From assembly GCA_037447655.1 (NCBI GenBank), contig JBBHKE010002405.1, positions 1-64,000 of the forward strand: DNA of 64,000 bases, read 5' to 3'. Positions 12,331 to 23,959 of the stretch are shown here, one piece after another (position 1 is the stretch's first letter; each line of letters begins with the position of its first letter). The position numbers and the translations under genes are program-made. The notes below the pieces were generated by a model that had not been told where the DNA came from, did not search any database, and was given only the letters and a program-made list of their open reading frames with translations. The DNA is from Zygnema cylindricum. Its lineage: Eukaryota > Streptophyta > Zygnematophyceae > Zygnematales > Zygnemataceae.

Positions 12331-13005
12331 GTACACAAAATATGCGGCTTGCTTGAAGCCACTAGGAAAATTTTAAGTGCCTCCCTTCTTTTTAGAACAA
12401 TCGCCACCGTGGCGTGTAATGACTCTAACTGCCTTCACCTCTGTGAAGGTTCGACTCCCTTGATCCCAATGCAAAAAAAAATTGCTCAAAACGCCCATCC
12501 AGGCAATTTATTATCAAGTGGCAAAGATGCCAATATTTATACAAGTACTTCGGGAGAGAGGCTGCTACTCGCCAAAAACTTTCCATTGTCGATGTACTTT
12601 TTGTACGACCACTATACGACATGGCCATGGAGGGGACGCTCGTCTCCTTTGGACTTGTCTCCGGATTACCCGTAAATTCTATAAGACACCACGTGGCGTC
12701 TGGTGACGTGACGACCACAAACAGCCAATGCGACCATTCCGCAATGGCGGCTCGGATGCGAGCCGTTAGATGCTAATCAGCTTTTGTTTTGTGTCGTCAA
12801 AATTTAGTGTCCTCACCACTAAATTTCACTGAATTTCGTGCGGTCCGTACCGGTATCCTTGCGACATCAAGTTTCTACCTGAATCTATGTCACAATTCTA
12901 TACTCCAGTAAATCGGCTTAATTCACTAGTTCCTATCTATATAGCTATCAAACCCTATACATGCTAGCACCAGGAATTAGACTATCGGATAAGCCGGCCG
13001 GCTAA
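12317..13005 (-). repeat. 5' LTR of the minus-strand copia element (outer end lost)
   Basis: Aligns to 6764-7530 from TGTGACTTCC up to GGCCGGCTAA, with an internal deletion around 12585. Beyond 13005 the similarity ends abruptly, so about 240 bp of the LTR is missing. The sequence just inside the element on the minus strand (ACAGGTTATGGGCCC) is a candidate primer-binding site. Confidence 0.75.
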
Positions 13006-14200
13006 GATAATTAACTGCTCAGTGCAGCGATTTCAGTGATTTTTTTTGCGGCGGACTTAGGGGAGTTGTGCCTTCATAGGGGTGAGGCTGATCTGTTTTA
13101 ATGCCTTCCAGGGTGGCATTTATTCTTTTGTGAATTAGAATGGGTAGAGGCTATCATAAAGGCTTAATTTGAGGTGTGCATTTTGTGGGACAATGGAGCC
13201 CACAGAATTTCAGAACGGTTGGAGGAAAAAAGAAGCAGTGGAGAAGCCATGGGCTTGAATGTAGGTGGTTAAGCAAAGACAGAGAAGTGTCGATGGTGTT
13301 GCGTACTCAACGCCACCCATTAGAGGAAACTGACGCTCACACTCGGCATTCGCAAAAACCTTAGACTCGGTTTAGGTTTGTGGAATAATGGAATAAGAGC
13401 GTCAAATTGCAAATCCACAATGTTCGACTAAATGCTAAAAGAAACAGACTCTCTTAGAACTATTAGTGTGAGTTTCTTCCGACTTTTCAGGAAATTTAGG
13501 AAATTTTTAGGATGCTCTTCATGTCAAAGTACCACAAAGTTCATCGTTATTACTATGGGTTTATTCTCACAACTTTACAATTGTATATTGCAACTAGGAA
13601 CCTACACCAAAATCTGTGCACATTTTCCGAATAAAGGGAATTGCATATGCGAAAAAAATACTTTTCTTATCGTGAGTTTGGAAATCCATCGCAGATAGAA
13701 GAATACGGAATTACAAACTTCTAATTCGACGAGTCCATAACTTTTGTACACATACGATTGTGTATGAACTTATAACAACATCAATTCTGAAAAGTCCCAT
13801 TGAAAGCATAAATTTCACTGAAATTGCAAAAAAAATTGAAACATATTAATAATTTTCAAAAACCCCTATTTTCAAAACAAATAAAAACAACTAAAAAAGC
13901 ATATTCCAAAGTTTTCCGAAAAGTGGAATTGATAAGAAAAAAGATTGAAGATAATCAAATATTTTCAGCTTACTCCAAACGTTGAAAAGAAGCAATCTTC
14001 CAAGAAGCCTTATCATTCTGAAAATCTCAAAATTATGCATTTCCAACAAAAGTCATAATTAAGACCGACAACGTCAACAACTATAAATGCACACCAAATA
14101 AGTCTATTTATGCCCTATGACAACGAATTAGTTAACATTTTAAGAAAAATAGAATAGATCCCCAAAGGTCCACTATTCAGCCTTTCTTTTCTTATACCCA
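13006..14200. other. Intergenic, no recognised feature
   Basis: AT-rich, non-repetitive sequence within the window. ORFs of 62-88 codons (13176-13364, 13432-13698) show no family resemblance, and I do not call them genes. Confidence 0.5.
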
Positions 14201-14227
14201 TTAAAAAAAACTCCCTCAAAGACCTCT

Positions 14228-14756
14228 TTTCCCCAAAGTCTCTCTCTCTTGCCCTCTCGCTCTCCCTCTCCCTCTCACTCTCCCCTCCCCTCTCCCCCTC
14301 TCTCTCGCTATCTTTCTCCCCCCTCCTCTGCTCTCTCTCCACTTCCTTCCTCCTTCCATTTCCTTCCATTATCCATTTCCTTTCCTCTCTCTCTCTCATT
14401 CCTCCCTCCCCTCTCCCTTCCTCCTCCTTCTTCCTCTTCTTCTTTCCACCTCAATTATGTTTATATTCTTTTCTCTTATTTCTATTTTTCCTCTCTCTCC
14501 TTTTCGCTTCGCCGAATCCGTACCTCCCTAACACCGGCCTGCCATCCCACACCCACCAACATCCACAAAACGACAAAAAATCAAAACTGGCCAGTACCTT
14601 TTTGTCAACTTCCCACGCACTACATTTGGACACGTATCTTCACATCTCTCTCCTCCTACCCCTATTTTCCTACTTACCATCCCTCTGCTTCCCTCCCTCC
14701 CTCCCTCTACCCTTCCCTCTCCCCTTCTCCTCCCCCACTCCCTTCTCCTCTCCTCA

Positions 14757-14789
<33 letters not shown>
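14228..14789. repeat. Homopyrimidine (CTCTCC) tract ending in a run of about 32 C
   Basis: Strongly C/T-biased plus strand (CTCCCTCTCC units) with an unbroken C run at about 14758-14789. ORFs on both strands here are simple-sequence artefacts rich in Pro/Ser/Leu or Glu/Arg. Confidence 0.9.
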
Positions 14790-14791
<2 letters not shown>

Positions 14792-15014
14792 GTCAGTACT
14801 TACTGAATTTAGAAACACATATTGGCCGATTGTTCTTCCGTACAGTTTTGAGCCACACGGCCGTACATTGTACTTTGTTGAGCTGTTTAAACGTTTCTTG
14901 CCTGATGAAACACTTCGCGAGAGTGCCGCACGTGTCGGCATTGGTCAAAAAATATTTCCGGCCGGGTGCGCAGCTGAACGGAACAGAGGCGTCCGTACGG
15001 TCCGTACGGGCGAG

Positions 15015-15240
15015 CAGGAGGAGGAGGAGGAGGAGGAGAGGTAGGAGGAGGATCGTACGGCGAGGCATGACGTCAGGGGGAAGAGGGGGAAGAGGGGAAA
15101 GAGGGGGGAGAGGGGGGAGAGGGAGTGTGGTTTGATGAAGGAGGGAGAGTCGTTTTCGAAAGAGGGAGCGGGAGGGAGGGAGGGAGGGAGGGGAGGGATG
15201 CGGTGGGGGTGTTACCTGTTTTTTGTTTTTGAGGGGGGGG
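15015..15240. repeat. Homopurine (AGG/GGGA) tract
   Basis: AGGAGG units at 15015-15050, then GGGGAAGAG and GGGAGGGAGG runs. Only about 230 bp separate it from the pyrimidine tract at 14228-14789, so the two arms are roughly complementary in composition. Confidence 0.8.
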
Positions 15241-15297
15241 GGTTGGATTGGGAAAGATTTTTTTTTTTTTGGTCCGTCGGGCAGTTAGAAAAACAAA

Positions 15298-15488
15298 TTG
15301 TAAACTTTATTGCAAAACGTCGTGTATCGGTATCCACTTACCGATATCCGATATGTACCGTTTTTCAACCTACCCGATAAAAGTCAAATATCGGTAGGTA
15401 AAAAACGGTACATATCGGATATCGGTAAGAGGATACCGATACACGACGTCACTTTTTCCTTTCTCACGTTTTGCAATAAAGTTTACAA
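15298..15488. mobile_element. 191-bp near-perfect palindromic MITE
   Basis: Outer inverted repeat TTGTAAACTTTATTGCAAAA at 15298 is matched by its complement ending at 15488. An inner arm around GTATCGGTATCC...TACCGTTTTT is repeated inverted through ACGACG near 15450. No clear target-site duplication is visible. The RNA of either strand would form a long hairpin. Confidence 0.7.
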
Positions 15489-15599
15489 CATATATTTATT
15501 ATGTTCCGTACTACGTACGTACGACTGCTTATTCCGTACTGAAAATTCCGTACTACAATGTTTGAAAAAACTTCCAAAACCCTCCCACCCCGTTGTGAT

Positions 15600-15865
15600 C
15601 ATAGTTCAAAAGTAGGTGAAAGTAGGCCCATACAATATGCCTATTGTATGCAAAACATACAATATGACCTTAAGACCCATATTGTATTCGGACCAATTAA
15701 AACATTCGTACCAACAAATTTTATTTAAACCATCAGATTCGGACGATCGGACGGCCGCTGATCAAAGTAGCGATCTAAGAAGATCACATGAAAAGCCCAT
15801 AACACAATTTACAATAAAGGCACCTACCAAAGGCCTACCATAAAAACGCCTACTTTTGAACTATG
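15600..15865. mobile_element. hAT-like MITE, CATAGTTCAAAAGTAGG family (reverse orientation)
   Basis: The terminal inverted repeat CATAGTTCAAAAGTAGG starts at 15600 and its complement ends at 15865. An 8-bp target duplication GTTGTGAT lies at 15592-15599 and 15866-15873. The element has no coding capacity. Other copies in the window are 18414-18689, 18698-19003, 19180-19455, 60676-61594 (interrupted) and 62648-63012. Confidence 0.9.
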
Positions 15866-15908
15866 GTTGTGATACTTCCCCCCCTCCCCCTCCCCCCTCC
15901 CCCGGTGA

Positions 15909-16725
15909 CAGAGGTCGCAAAAGTCAAAAAATTTCATACCCGAAACCGACCGTTTCTTTTTTTCAAAATTTGAGTAACCGACGCCCGACCAAGTTTTGTC
16001 ACGCTCCAAAATTGTTAACCGTTAACCGACCGTCGTTTACGAAAAAAAAAATTAACCGAATCTTGATTTTTCGCGACTAACCGTGCCCGCCCGTAACCGA
16101 AAAAGTACAAAATTAATCAATGTACGACGGAATAAGCCAATAATTACGATTTGTCGCGTTCCCTAAGCTTTGCGAAATGAATAGTGTTACTACCGTGTCA
16201 CATTTGCGACGCTTTGTCGCGTTCCCTAAGATTTGCGAAATGAATAGTGTACTACTGTGTCAGATTTGCGACGCTTTGTCGCGTTGCCTAAGATTTGCGA
16301 AATGAATAGTGTTACTACCGTGTCAGATTTGCGACGCTTTGTCGCGTTCCCTAAGATTTTCGAAATGAATAGTGTACTACTATGTCAGATTTGCGACGCT
16401 TTGTCGCGTTCCCTAAAATTTGCGAAATACATAGCTTACTACAGTACCGTGTCAGATTTGCGACGCTAATCATGATGTCACGTACTTCCACGATGCCCAA
16501 AGAGTACAAAGTACAAGAATTTTGGATTACGGGGGCGGTACAAAATTTTCATTTTTTTTGGTTTTTTGGTTTACCGACCGTAACCGACCGTTTTTTTTTT
16601 CCTGGTGAATCAACCGACCGTAACCGCCCGACCCCCAAAATTTGGCAACCGAATCCGTTCCGGATCCGGCGCGGGCAGTCGGTTAACGGTCGGTCACGGT
16701 TTCGGTTGACCGTTTGCGACCTCTG
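15909..16725. mobile_element. hAT-like non-autonomous element, TIR CAGAGGTCGCAAA
   Basis: The 13-bp terminal inverted repeat CAGAGGTCGCAAA is flanked by an 8-bp duplication CCCGGTGA at 15901-15908 and 16726-16733. An 8-bp duplication with a CAG-starting terminus is typical of hAT elements. The subterminal regions are rich in ACCGACCG/CGGTCGG. The middle is a five-copy minisatellite. No transposase is present. Confidence 0.9.
16152..16470. repeat. 62-63 bp minisatellite, five copies, inside the hAT-like element
   Basis: Unit starts TGTCGCGTTCCCTAAG and ends TTTGCGACGCT. Copies 1 and 3 read GTGTTACTACCGTG, whereas copies 2 and 4 read GTGTACTACT, which suggests a two-unit higher-order repeat. 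The repeating peptide SDLRRFVA seen in one frame is a by-product of the repeat. Confidence 0.9.
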
Positions 16726-16733
16726 CCCGGTGA

Positions 16734-18130
16734 TATATTGGTAATAATTACGGATAGCGATATATCTTAATTTATCGGCCCCTTAACCGATACCGATATT
16801 TCATATATTGGATATCGCATATATCGCCAATGTAAAACTCACCGATACACGTGACCTAGGAAAAACCATCGGGATAGAAACGAGCGGAAAAAAGTTAGAA
16901 GCCAAGACGACAAAAGGTCAAATTTTATTTCGGCCTTATTAGGTCCATCAATTTCGTGTCATTGTGACCCGTATTTATGACGGGTACAACGCGACACACG
17001 ACCTGTCACGGGCGAAAAAAATGCCTGCCCGAAAAAAAAAAACAACAATTGCTTGTGGAGACTCTCTCAGCCAATCACAAACGTTGAAGCAGCTAGAGTA
17101 GTGGAAAAAATAAAAAGTAGCTGCCCTACAGTAAAAATCTTTGTTTCCGGCAAAAAAAAGTACAGGCTTCTGGGAAAAAGTACGCATCACACTTAGGCCT
17201 CTTGTCCGTCCAGCGTTGCGGGGATCCGTACGGACACGCTTACAATAATATTTTGATCAATATTCCATCTAAGGGTGCGTCTCTATGTGCTTAAGTAAGG
17301 ATTTTTTTCTGTCGTTTTCTTGTAAAACTTAGAGCCGTACCGCGTAAGTTTCAACCGTACAATAAAATAGAAAAAAAGAGAAGTACATTTTGCGTCATCA
17401 TCGAATTTAAAATGTACTACATCTTGTCGTCTTGTGTTCTTCGACCCACTTTGACGACAAAAAACGCCATCTTCAAACTTATCTTTAAAATACAGGGCCG
17501 ATGTGTTTTAAAATTAAGGATTTTCTATAAACAAATAGGAACACGTATTCGCACGTGTTCCGTTCTGTTCAGAAAATTCAAACGAATTCAAGCGACGTGG
17601 AAGTGTACACGATTCGCTATGTTTTGTCCGTTTCTGTTCAATACGACAAATAGAAGTACACAGTTTGTTTTGTTTTGTCCGTTTCCATCCGGTACGGATT
17701 TTTTTTTTGCAGGGGTCTCAAGCTTCCGATGCCATTTCACGTCGAGCCGACAATAGACGCAAAGTCAAAACGCATCTTCTTCAACCGTGAATCCTCACAG
17801 GCTGGAGGGCGGTAGGTCTACAATGTCGCGAAAAATCACGCGACGTCACAAGCAGTTACGAAAAATGACGTGGGTCATCACAGATTGTAGACGTTGACAG
17901 CCGTCACGGGCGTTGTCGACGTATACAATCGTCACGCCCTAAGTGACAATTTCGTTTGGTACACATAGGGACACCCGAAATCCGGGTCCGCCGGATCTGC
18001 GCTAAAAAACAAAAAAAAATCTCTAAGTTTGAAGTACATAGAGACGCACCCTAAGTCGTGTCAGCAAGGTACAGTACAGTACAGCTGTACAACTCGCCTA
18101 CGTGCTATAATCCCTATTGTTTACCACTTA
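16734..18130. repeat. Interspersed repeat, copy B (interrupted by insertions)
   Basis: Matches copy A (358-2000) through the CGATATATC-rich block, GGCCTTATTAGGTCC, CAATTGCTTG and ACACGCTTACAATAATA. It lacks the MITE found at 827-1786 but carries one at 17273-18051 and another at 18131-19717. After the latter, the shared TTGCGTCCAAA sequence resumes at 19721. Confidence 0.75.
17273..18051. mobile_element. PIF/Harbinger-like element, TIR GGGTGCGTCTCTATGT
   Basis: Inverted termini GGGTGCGTCTCTATGT and ACATAGAGACGCACCC are flanked by TAA (17270-17272 and 18052-18054). Copy A near 1861 gives an empty site (ATTCCATCAAGTC, one base different). The interior contains a cassette related to 2550-2900 in inverted orientation. 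No transposase is present. Confidence 0.8.
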
Positions 18131-18413
18131 GGGTAACATTCCATTAGACGAAAAGTGGGGTTCGTTACTAGACGCCGTTCGTTTTCGTACAGCACCGTAC
18201 ATAGACGAAACATCGTTACTGGAAAGCTGTCGGGATGCTCCAATGATGTAGGCGTAATTCCTGACCGTTGGATATTTCCCTTTTTGAGATCCGCGAAGCT
18301 ATCTCGCACATCATCCAGAGTGAAGAAACTCTCCTCGGGAGGAGAGTTGCTTCCCACTGGTCGTCGTGTACCATTGGTACACGTGAAAAAGCAAAAAACT
18401 ATCCAGTTTGAAC

Positions 18414-18689
18414 CATAGTTCAAAAGTAGGCGTTTTTATGGTAGGCCTTTGGTCGGCGCCTTTATCGTAAGTTGTGTTATGGGCTTTTCATGTGCTCTTC
18501 TTAGATCGCTACTTTGATCAGCGACTGTCCGATCGTACGAATCTGACGGTGTAAATAAATATTTTTGGTCCGAATGTTTTAATTGGTCCGAATAGATCCG
18601 AATACAATATGGGTCTTAAGGTCATATTGTATGTTTTGCATACAATAGGCATATTGTATGGGCCTACTTTCACCTACTTTTGAACTATG
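18414..18689. mobile_element. hAT-like CATAGTTC MITE, first of a tandem pair
   Basis: Complete element with TIR CATAGTTCAAAAGTAGG. The flanks are GTTTGAAC at 18406-18413 and GTTTGAAC at 18690-18697. The right duplication also serves as the left duplication of the next element. Confidence 0.9.
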
Positions 18690-18697
18690 GTTTGAAC

Positions 18698-19003
18698 CAT
18701 AGTTCAAAAGTAGGCGTTTTTATGGTAGGCCTTTGGTCGGCACCTTTATCGTAAGTTGTGTTATGGGTTTTTCATGTGATCTTCTTAGATCGCGACTTTG
18801 ATCAGAGACCGTCCGATCGTCCAAATCTGACGGTGTAAATAATTTTTTTTGGTCCAAATGTTTTAATTGGTCCTACTTTTGGTTCGAATGTTTTAATTGG
18901 TCCGAATAGGTCCGAATACAATATGGGTCTTAAGGTCATATTGTATGTTTTGCATACAATAGGCATATTGTATGGGCCTACTTTCACCTACTTTTGAACT
19001 ATG
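18698..19003. mobile_element. hAT-like CATAGTTC MITE, second of a tandem pair
   Basis: Same family and orientation as the preceding copy, about 30 bp longer through an internal partial duplication near 18870-18900 (a repeated TTTTAATTGGTC block). It is flanked by GTTTGAAC on both sides (18690-18697 and 19004-19011). Confidence 0.9.
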
Positions 19004-19179
19004 GTTTGAACAAGCGATCACAGGCCTACACGTCGTAAAGGCCATGGTGCCGTCTGCCACGCTGGATACACGTCAACCGAAAGTCTCATCGCACGCTCCG
19101 TCTAACATCCACCGACCTTCAAAGTTTGCGGCGTCTTTTTGCCATTCTGTTTCGAAATTTTGATTTCCATTTTCAAAAT

Positions 19180-19455
19180 CATAGTTCAAAAGTAGGCGTT
19201 TTTATGGCAGGCCTTTGGTTGGCGACTTTATCGTAAGTTGTGTTAACAGCTTTTCATGTGATCTTCTTAGATCGCTACTTTGATCAGCGACCGTCTGATT
19301 GTCCGAATCTGACGGTGTAAATAAAATTTTTTGGTCCGAATGTTTTAATTGGTCCGAATAGGTCCGAATACAATATGTGTCTTAAGGTCATATTGTATGT
19401 TTTGCATACAATAGGCATATTGTATGGGCCTACTTTCACCTACTTTTGAACTATG
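19180..19455. mobile_element. hAT-like CATAGTTC MITE
   Basis: Complete element. The flanking octamers TTCAAAAT (19172-19179) and TTCAAAGT (19456-19463) match at seven of eight positions. Confidence 0.85.
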
Positions 19456-19720
19456 TTCAAAGTTAAAATCTGGCTGCAAACATTTCGTACGAATCATTAA
19501 CCACCTCCGCTGGTACAAATATTATCGTTCAGATTTTTCCGTTTGAAGAATATTTTTAGATTTTCAAAATGTGAACACTAACTACGTGGCACCGACTATA
19601 ATTTCGAAAGGTTTTTCACTGGCCCGACACGATGGACACAATGGAACGGACTTCCGGTAAACGCTGTGAGTAGACTTCTCCGTACATTTACTAGGACCGC
19701 CTAATGGAATGTTACCCTTA

Positions 19721-20494
19721 GGCTTGCGTCCAAATGTTGAGAATTGTCAAAGATTCTTTAAGAGCAAAATCTAAATGTAACAACTGTACAAACAAACGAA
19801 ATTTAAGATTTGTCCAAAAATATTAAATTTTAAGATCTTAATGTGGTTTATTTATCACTATAAATGTTTTAAAACGCGAAGTCCTTTCCACCCAAGGTCA
19901 ATGGATGGCATAAATTTAAGATTTGTCTAAACGTATTAAATTTGAGTACTTTATCATTGTACAAAGTGCGTTATAATATTTGATAAACACGAAGTCCTTT
20001 CCACGAAGGTCAATAGATGGCAAATGGAGCGTCATGGAATATCCTCATCAAACATTTTTTTTCCTCGTTTCATTGGATTTGAATCCACCCTCTATAAAGG
20101 CACAACGGTCTTTGCACTTGCAAGGTTCACATCGCTCGTCCGTCGTTGATCTTATCGTCTTTGTCCAAGTGTACCAATTTTACATGTCCAATGGGTGGGT
20201 GGTGTCCTCAAGAAGAACACTAAGAGGACACAAGCCACAAACCGGATAGAATGAGCACTTGCGCCGCATATGAGAAAAAGCAAAAAATCGTATGGTCGAA
20301 GTTGCCACCAAAAAGTTTGGAGAATCTTGGAATATCTCTAGTAAACATGTTTCATTTAAAAAAAAAATATATATATATAATAATACGTATTGCTACAAAA
20401 ACGTATGGCTTCTAGTAAACAACCTTAGTTTTCCCCTAATGGGGAGGTTCACCATTAAAGGTTGTGCCCATGTTTTAAAGTATCTGGAATTTCC
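19721..20494. other. Intergenic, repeat-derived
   Basis: Begins with the end of repeat copy B (TTGCGTCCAAATGTTGAG, compare 1932). A pair of related segments at about 19868-19910 and 19978-20020 (CACGAAGTCCTTTCCACNAAGGTCAATNGATGGCA) forms a diverged direct repeat of about 115 bp. No gene is recognised. Confidence 0.5.
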
Positions 20495-21330
20495 TATCGA
20501 TTTCCTCCAAAATTCAGTCCCCAACGATTGTCGTACAATAAAATTATAAAGGAATAAAAATCATCTTGATACTTTGATTGTACTCCATTTTTCTATGCGT
20601 TTGTACTCATTTTCTCGTTTTGCTCTTTTCAACCCATGGGCAAGCAAATACAGCTCATCAAAAACTTTATCAAAAATTACCTCGCGAGTTGATTATAGTG
20701 AAAGTATCACTCGAACAACGAGTAGTAAAACATCCAAGCACGTGCCAAACGAATGTGAAATTTAAGCATGAGGGAGGGTACTCGTTAAATTTTTCCCCGC
20801 CCGGCCACGCGCATTTATGGAAAGAAGTTTGGAGGGGTCTCGGACCTCCCCTTTCATTCATGGGTCCTTTGTAGAAGTTCACGCCGTCGCCGCCTCTCCC
20901 TTTGCCTCTCACACTCCCGCTCGTATCTCACACGTTTTGGAATGGGACACGACGATATTGGTATTATATGAGAAATCTCTAAAAAATAATATGTTTAACT
21001 ACCTTTGGCCGTAATTTAAGGGCAGGATGGGTGAGAAAAGACGTAAAAACAAAGTCGAGAAGCCATAGCGAAAATTTATGGTATTAATGACCTCGACGCT
21101 GTCATAATTGAACATGACGTCATAATGTCACAAAATCCTATACATCTACAATGTCACAATACATCTACAATGTCACAAAATACTAAACGTCTACAACTGT
21201 AAATGTTTGGGTGGACGTCATCAATTGTTGAAAGTTTCGTGCTCGTCTTCAACTGTCACAAGTTTTACCCATGTCTATGACCGTCACATTTAAAAGTTTT
21301 AATTTCATTTTCGATCAATGGAACGCTTTA
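20495..21330. repeat. Interspersed repeat family C, copy 2
   Basis: Co-linear with 3040-3840. The ORFs differ between the copies, so it is not a gene. It contains a short local duplication of CATCTACAATGTCACAA near 21140-21175. Confidence 0.6.
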
Positions 21331-21482
21331 CCATGTAGTAGAGAGAATCTTCTCTAAAATTGGAATTACCACTTCAAAGAACTAGTCACATGGGCACATC
21401 TGTTTTGTTTTTACTTCAGCTCTTTACTGAGCTAAAAATGTTGAATGTGCCGCTTTCGACTGCATGCATAACATGTTACAAC

Positions 21483-21845
21483 TAGTGTTGGGTATCGGGT
21501 AAATTCATATCGCGATAATTTCGATATTCGGATATATCGAATATTGATCGAGCAGATTCCTCGATATATCGTACCGGGACCAACATAAATTATCGCGATA
21601 TATATTGCAAAAACTGGGTGTCCGTACAGTCCTAGTACGGAAAATCGTACGGTTACCACCCCCCCCCCCCCCCCCCCCCCCCCGGGCCCGCCCCGGTGGG
21701 GGGGGGGGGGGTGGGTTTGAAAAAAAAAAAAAAATTTAATGCCTCGATATATCGCGATAATTTGGTAAGCGATATATCGATTATCGGGTACCTGAAATTC
21801 GATACATATCAAATATCGGCAAAAGGTCCTCGATACCCAACACTA
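21483..21845. mobile_element. hAT-like element, TIR TAGTGTTGGGTATCG
   Basis: Starts TAGTGTTGGGTATCGGGTAA and ends with the complement, flanked by GTTACAAC at 21475-21482 and 21846-21853. The interior is dense in CGATATATCG palindromes and carries a C run (about 21658-21683) followed by a G run (about 21699-21711), able to fold back. Relatives are 34655-35471 and 59847-60383. Confidence 0.9.
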
Positions 21846-21853
21846 GTTACAAC

Positions 21854-23959
21854 AATATTTTACCGTTTTGTCGAAAAGTTTCTGAGAGGGAAAACTAGCT
21901 TTCACCTTCGAAATAGACAACCTTCGTTCATCTAGTTTGCAGGACTTGAGTAATTTTTAGCTTTGAATGTACATAGAGTCAGAAACTTAAATCTTTAGTA
22001 CTCGGGTAAACACCCAACTTGGGCAAATCAAGTTCCTTTATTCGACGGCTAAAAACATTTCTCAAATTTTTCCCTAACAACTTCCGTTTTTTCTGTTTTT
22101 AATTTCCCTTCCCTGAGAAAATAATAGGCCCGCTTAATTTCCTCCCAATCGTTGACGTTTCCAGGGTTGGTCGTCGTATTTTACAAGTCGAGTGCGAAAT
22201 TAGCCACTAAACCCTAAGAGTTGGGCTCAATTGGGCCAATTTGTGGCGATTTTACCCCCTTTGTATCAACATGGTTTTTCCATCGTAAGTTTTGCAATAA
22301 TGAATTTTCGTATTTGCAGGTCCTAAAACACTTGATTTGAAGAACGTTGCACCTTGGATCACTTATAGTGTTAAAAAATTATTAGTGTAAAAAAAAAAAA
22401 CGCTTTATTGCGTTTCATGACCTCCAACTAGCAAAACGTTAACTTAAATTAACACACAGTAAATTTGGGTACACATTCCCATAGAGTGTGTTCACATTGT
22501 CGACGTTTGAACATGTGAAACAGGTTTGCGCGATTTTCCCCGTCTTTATTACTAGGAATCAAATATGAGTGTGCTTCTCCATGTCGACGCCACTCACTTT
22601 CTCGTGTCGACAACATTTTCTCGCATTTTTCTTGTACTTTAGCACGAAATGCAAACACTTTTGATACAGATTGACACATTGTGTACCCTACACTGTTTAA
22701 AAACTGTCTAAATTAAGTGTAATTTACGCTAAAAGGAAAATTTAGCGTTATTAATTCTAAGTTTAGTGTTTTAGGTTTGAGGGTCAAAATTTTAGGGCTG
22801 CCAATTTAGTATTATTAACTATATAAGCAATTCACGTTATAATACCAACAAAAATAGAGCCGCAAAAGATCAATGATTGGGTCAGCTGTGAGCCATTTTG
22901 TTACGGGTATACCGCAATTAAAAAAAATAAAAACCATTAAAAGTGCCTTTTGAGGAACTTATCAGTCTCCACAAACGGGAAACTGATTCACCCAAATTAA
23001 AGCTTGTTCCTAAAATAAATAAATAGACGCACAGAGGATAACTCAAAAAATGTTTTACACGTTCCTTTCCTGAGGATTTTTTTCTTTTTTCTTTTTGTTT
23101 CTAATGGCCACGTGGCTTATTTGAAAAGCCACAGTATTTACCCTTTTCATAAATGAGTTCATCTGCCGGTTTGGGTTCAAAACGGGCCTTTTAAATTGGC
23201 CCAAAGGAGAAATACCCTAAAACCTCCATTTCATAGATGAGAGCGAAAAATGGTCATTTCTTTTTTTTTTTACAATTTTTTCACATTTTTTTACTTTTTT
23301 TTTCGCACATCTATTCCATTTTTTGTTTTGTTTTCTGAATTGTTTTTGGGTCACGAGAGACTTTTTAAATTTTGGGCCTCTTTCTAATTGTGTGACACTC
23401 ATCATATTCTTCTCATTTTACTTGTTCTTTTATTTGTTTGTTTTTTTTGTTTTTTTTCCACTTATGAGTTTTTCGCAAATTGTTGATACGTGGAATAAAT
23501 TTTCTGACTTTTTTTTCCATGTATTTTTGCGACCTTACAACCGTAAGATTCTCAAGATTTTTGATTGGAACTGGAACTTTAGATTCGAAATCATTGCAAA
23601 TAAATCAACATAAAATCAACAACAATATGCCATACCAAGATTTTCGTTCATTCAATCATTAAACATCATGAACAAAACTTTCTTGAAACTGAAATGGAAG
23701 TGTTTCATACGTCAAAAGAGTATCACTACAATTCACAACTATACAAAAATACCAGAGTCATAAATTCTTCCCTCAAAGCTCATTCTTTCGAGCTTATTCT
23801 CTCAACTACTCCACACATTTTCATATCTATCACACACTTTACACTACGTATTCTTCCTCCAATTCCCTCCCCATCTCTAAACCATCAAACATTCTTAGTT
23901 ATTTCATGAACCACTTCCCCATTTCCTCCCTTATCGTCTCTCTCCATTCCCTCCCTCCA
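21854..23959. other. Intergenic, 3' of the catalase gene
   Basis: AT-rich, with T-runs and no gene recognised. A segment at about 22446-22690 is related in inverted orientation to 59245-59415 (shared GATTCCAAGTCAAAAAGACG-like and GAATGTG motifs), so it is a dispersed repeat. Confidence 0.5.

Larger units (their letters stand above)
6764..13005 (-). mobile_element. Ty1/copia LTR retrotransposon, decayed, minus orientation
   Basis: Two direct LTR-like copies (6764-7775 and 12317-13005) bracket gag, protease, integrase, reverse transcriptase and RNase H remnants, all reading on the minus strand in copia order. The LTRs are clearly diverged and the outer end of the 5' LTR is missing, so the insertion is old. 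No full-length ORF survives. A roughly 600-bp foreign segment interrupts pol at about 10690-11290. Confidence 0.9.
18131..19717. mobile_element. PIF/Harbinger-like element, TIR GGGTAACATTCCATTAG, host to three hAT-like MITEs
   Basis: The 17-bp inverted termini are identical and flanked by TTA at 18128-18130 and 19718-19720. Copy A near 1925-1932 is the unoccupied counterpart (GCGTAAGCTTGCG). Three CATAGTTC MITEs inserted later inside it, at 18414, 18698 and 19180. Confidence 0.8.

Noticed and set aside
14249-15135. ORFs of 177-185 codons on the plus strand
   Set aside because: Low-complexity pyrimidine tract and C run; no conserved motif and opposite-strand ORFs of equal length.
16257-16469. 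Repeating SDLRRFVA peptide ORF resembling a protein repeat domain
   Set aside because: By-product of the 62-bp minisatellite, which drifts out of frame between copies.
16152-16470. CRISPR-like array
   Set aside because: Direct repeats of full 62-bp units without unique spacers, inside a transposon in a eukaryotic genome.
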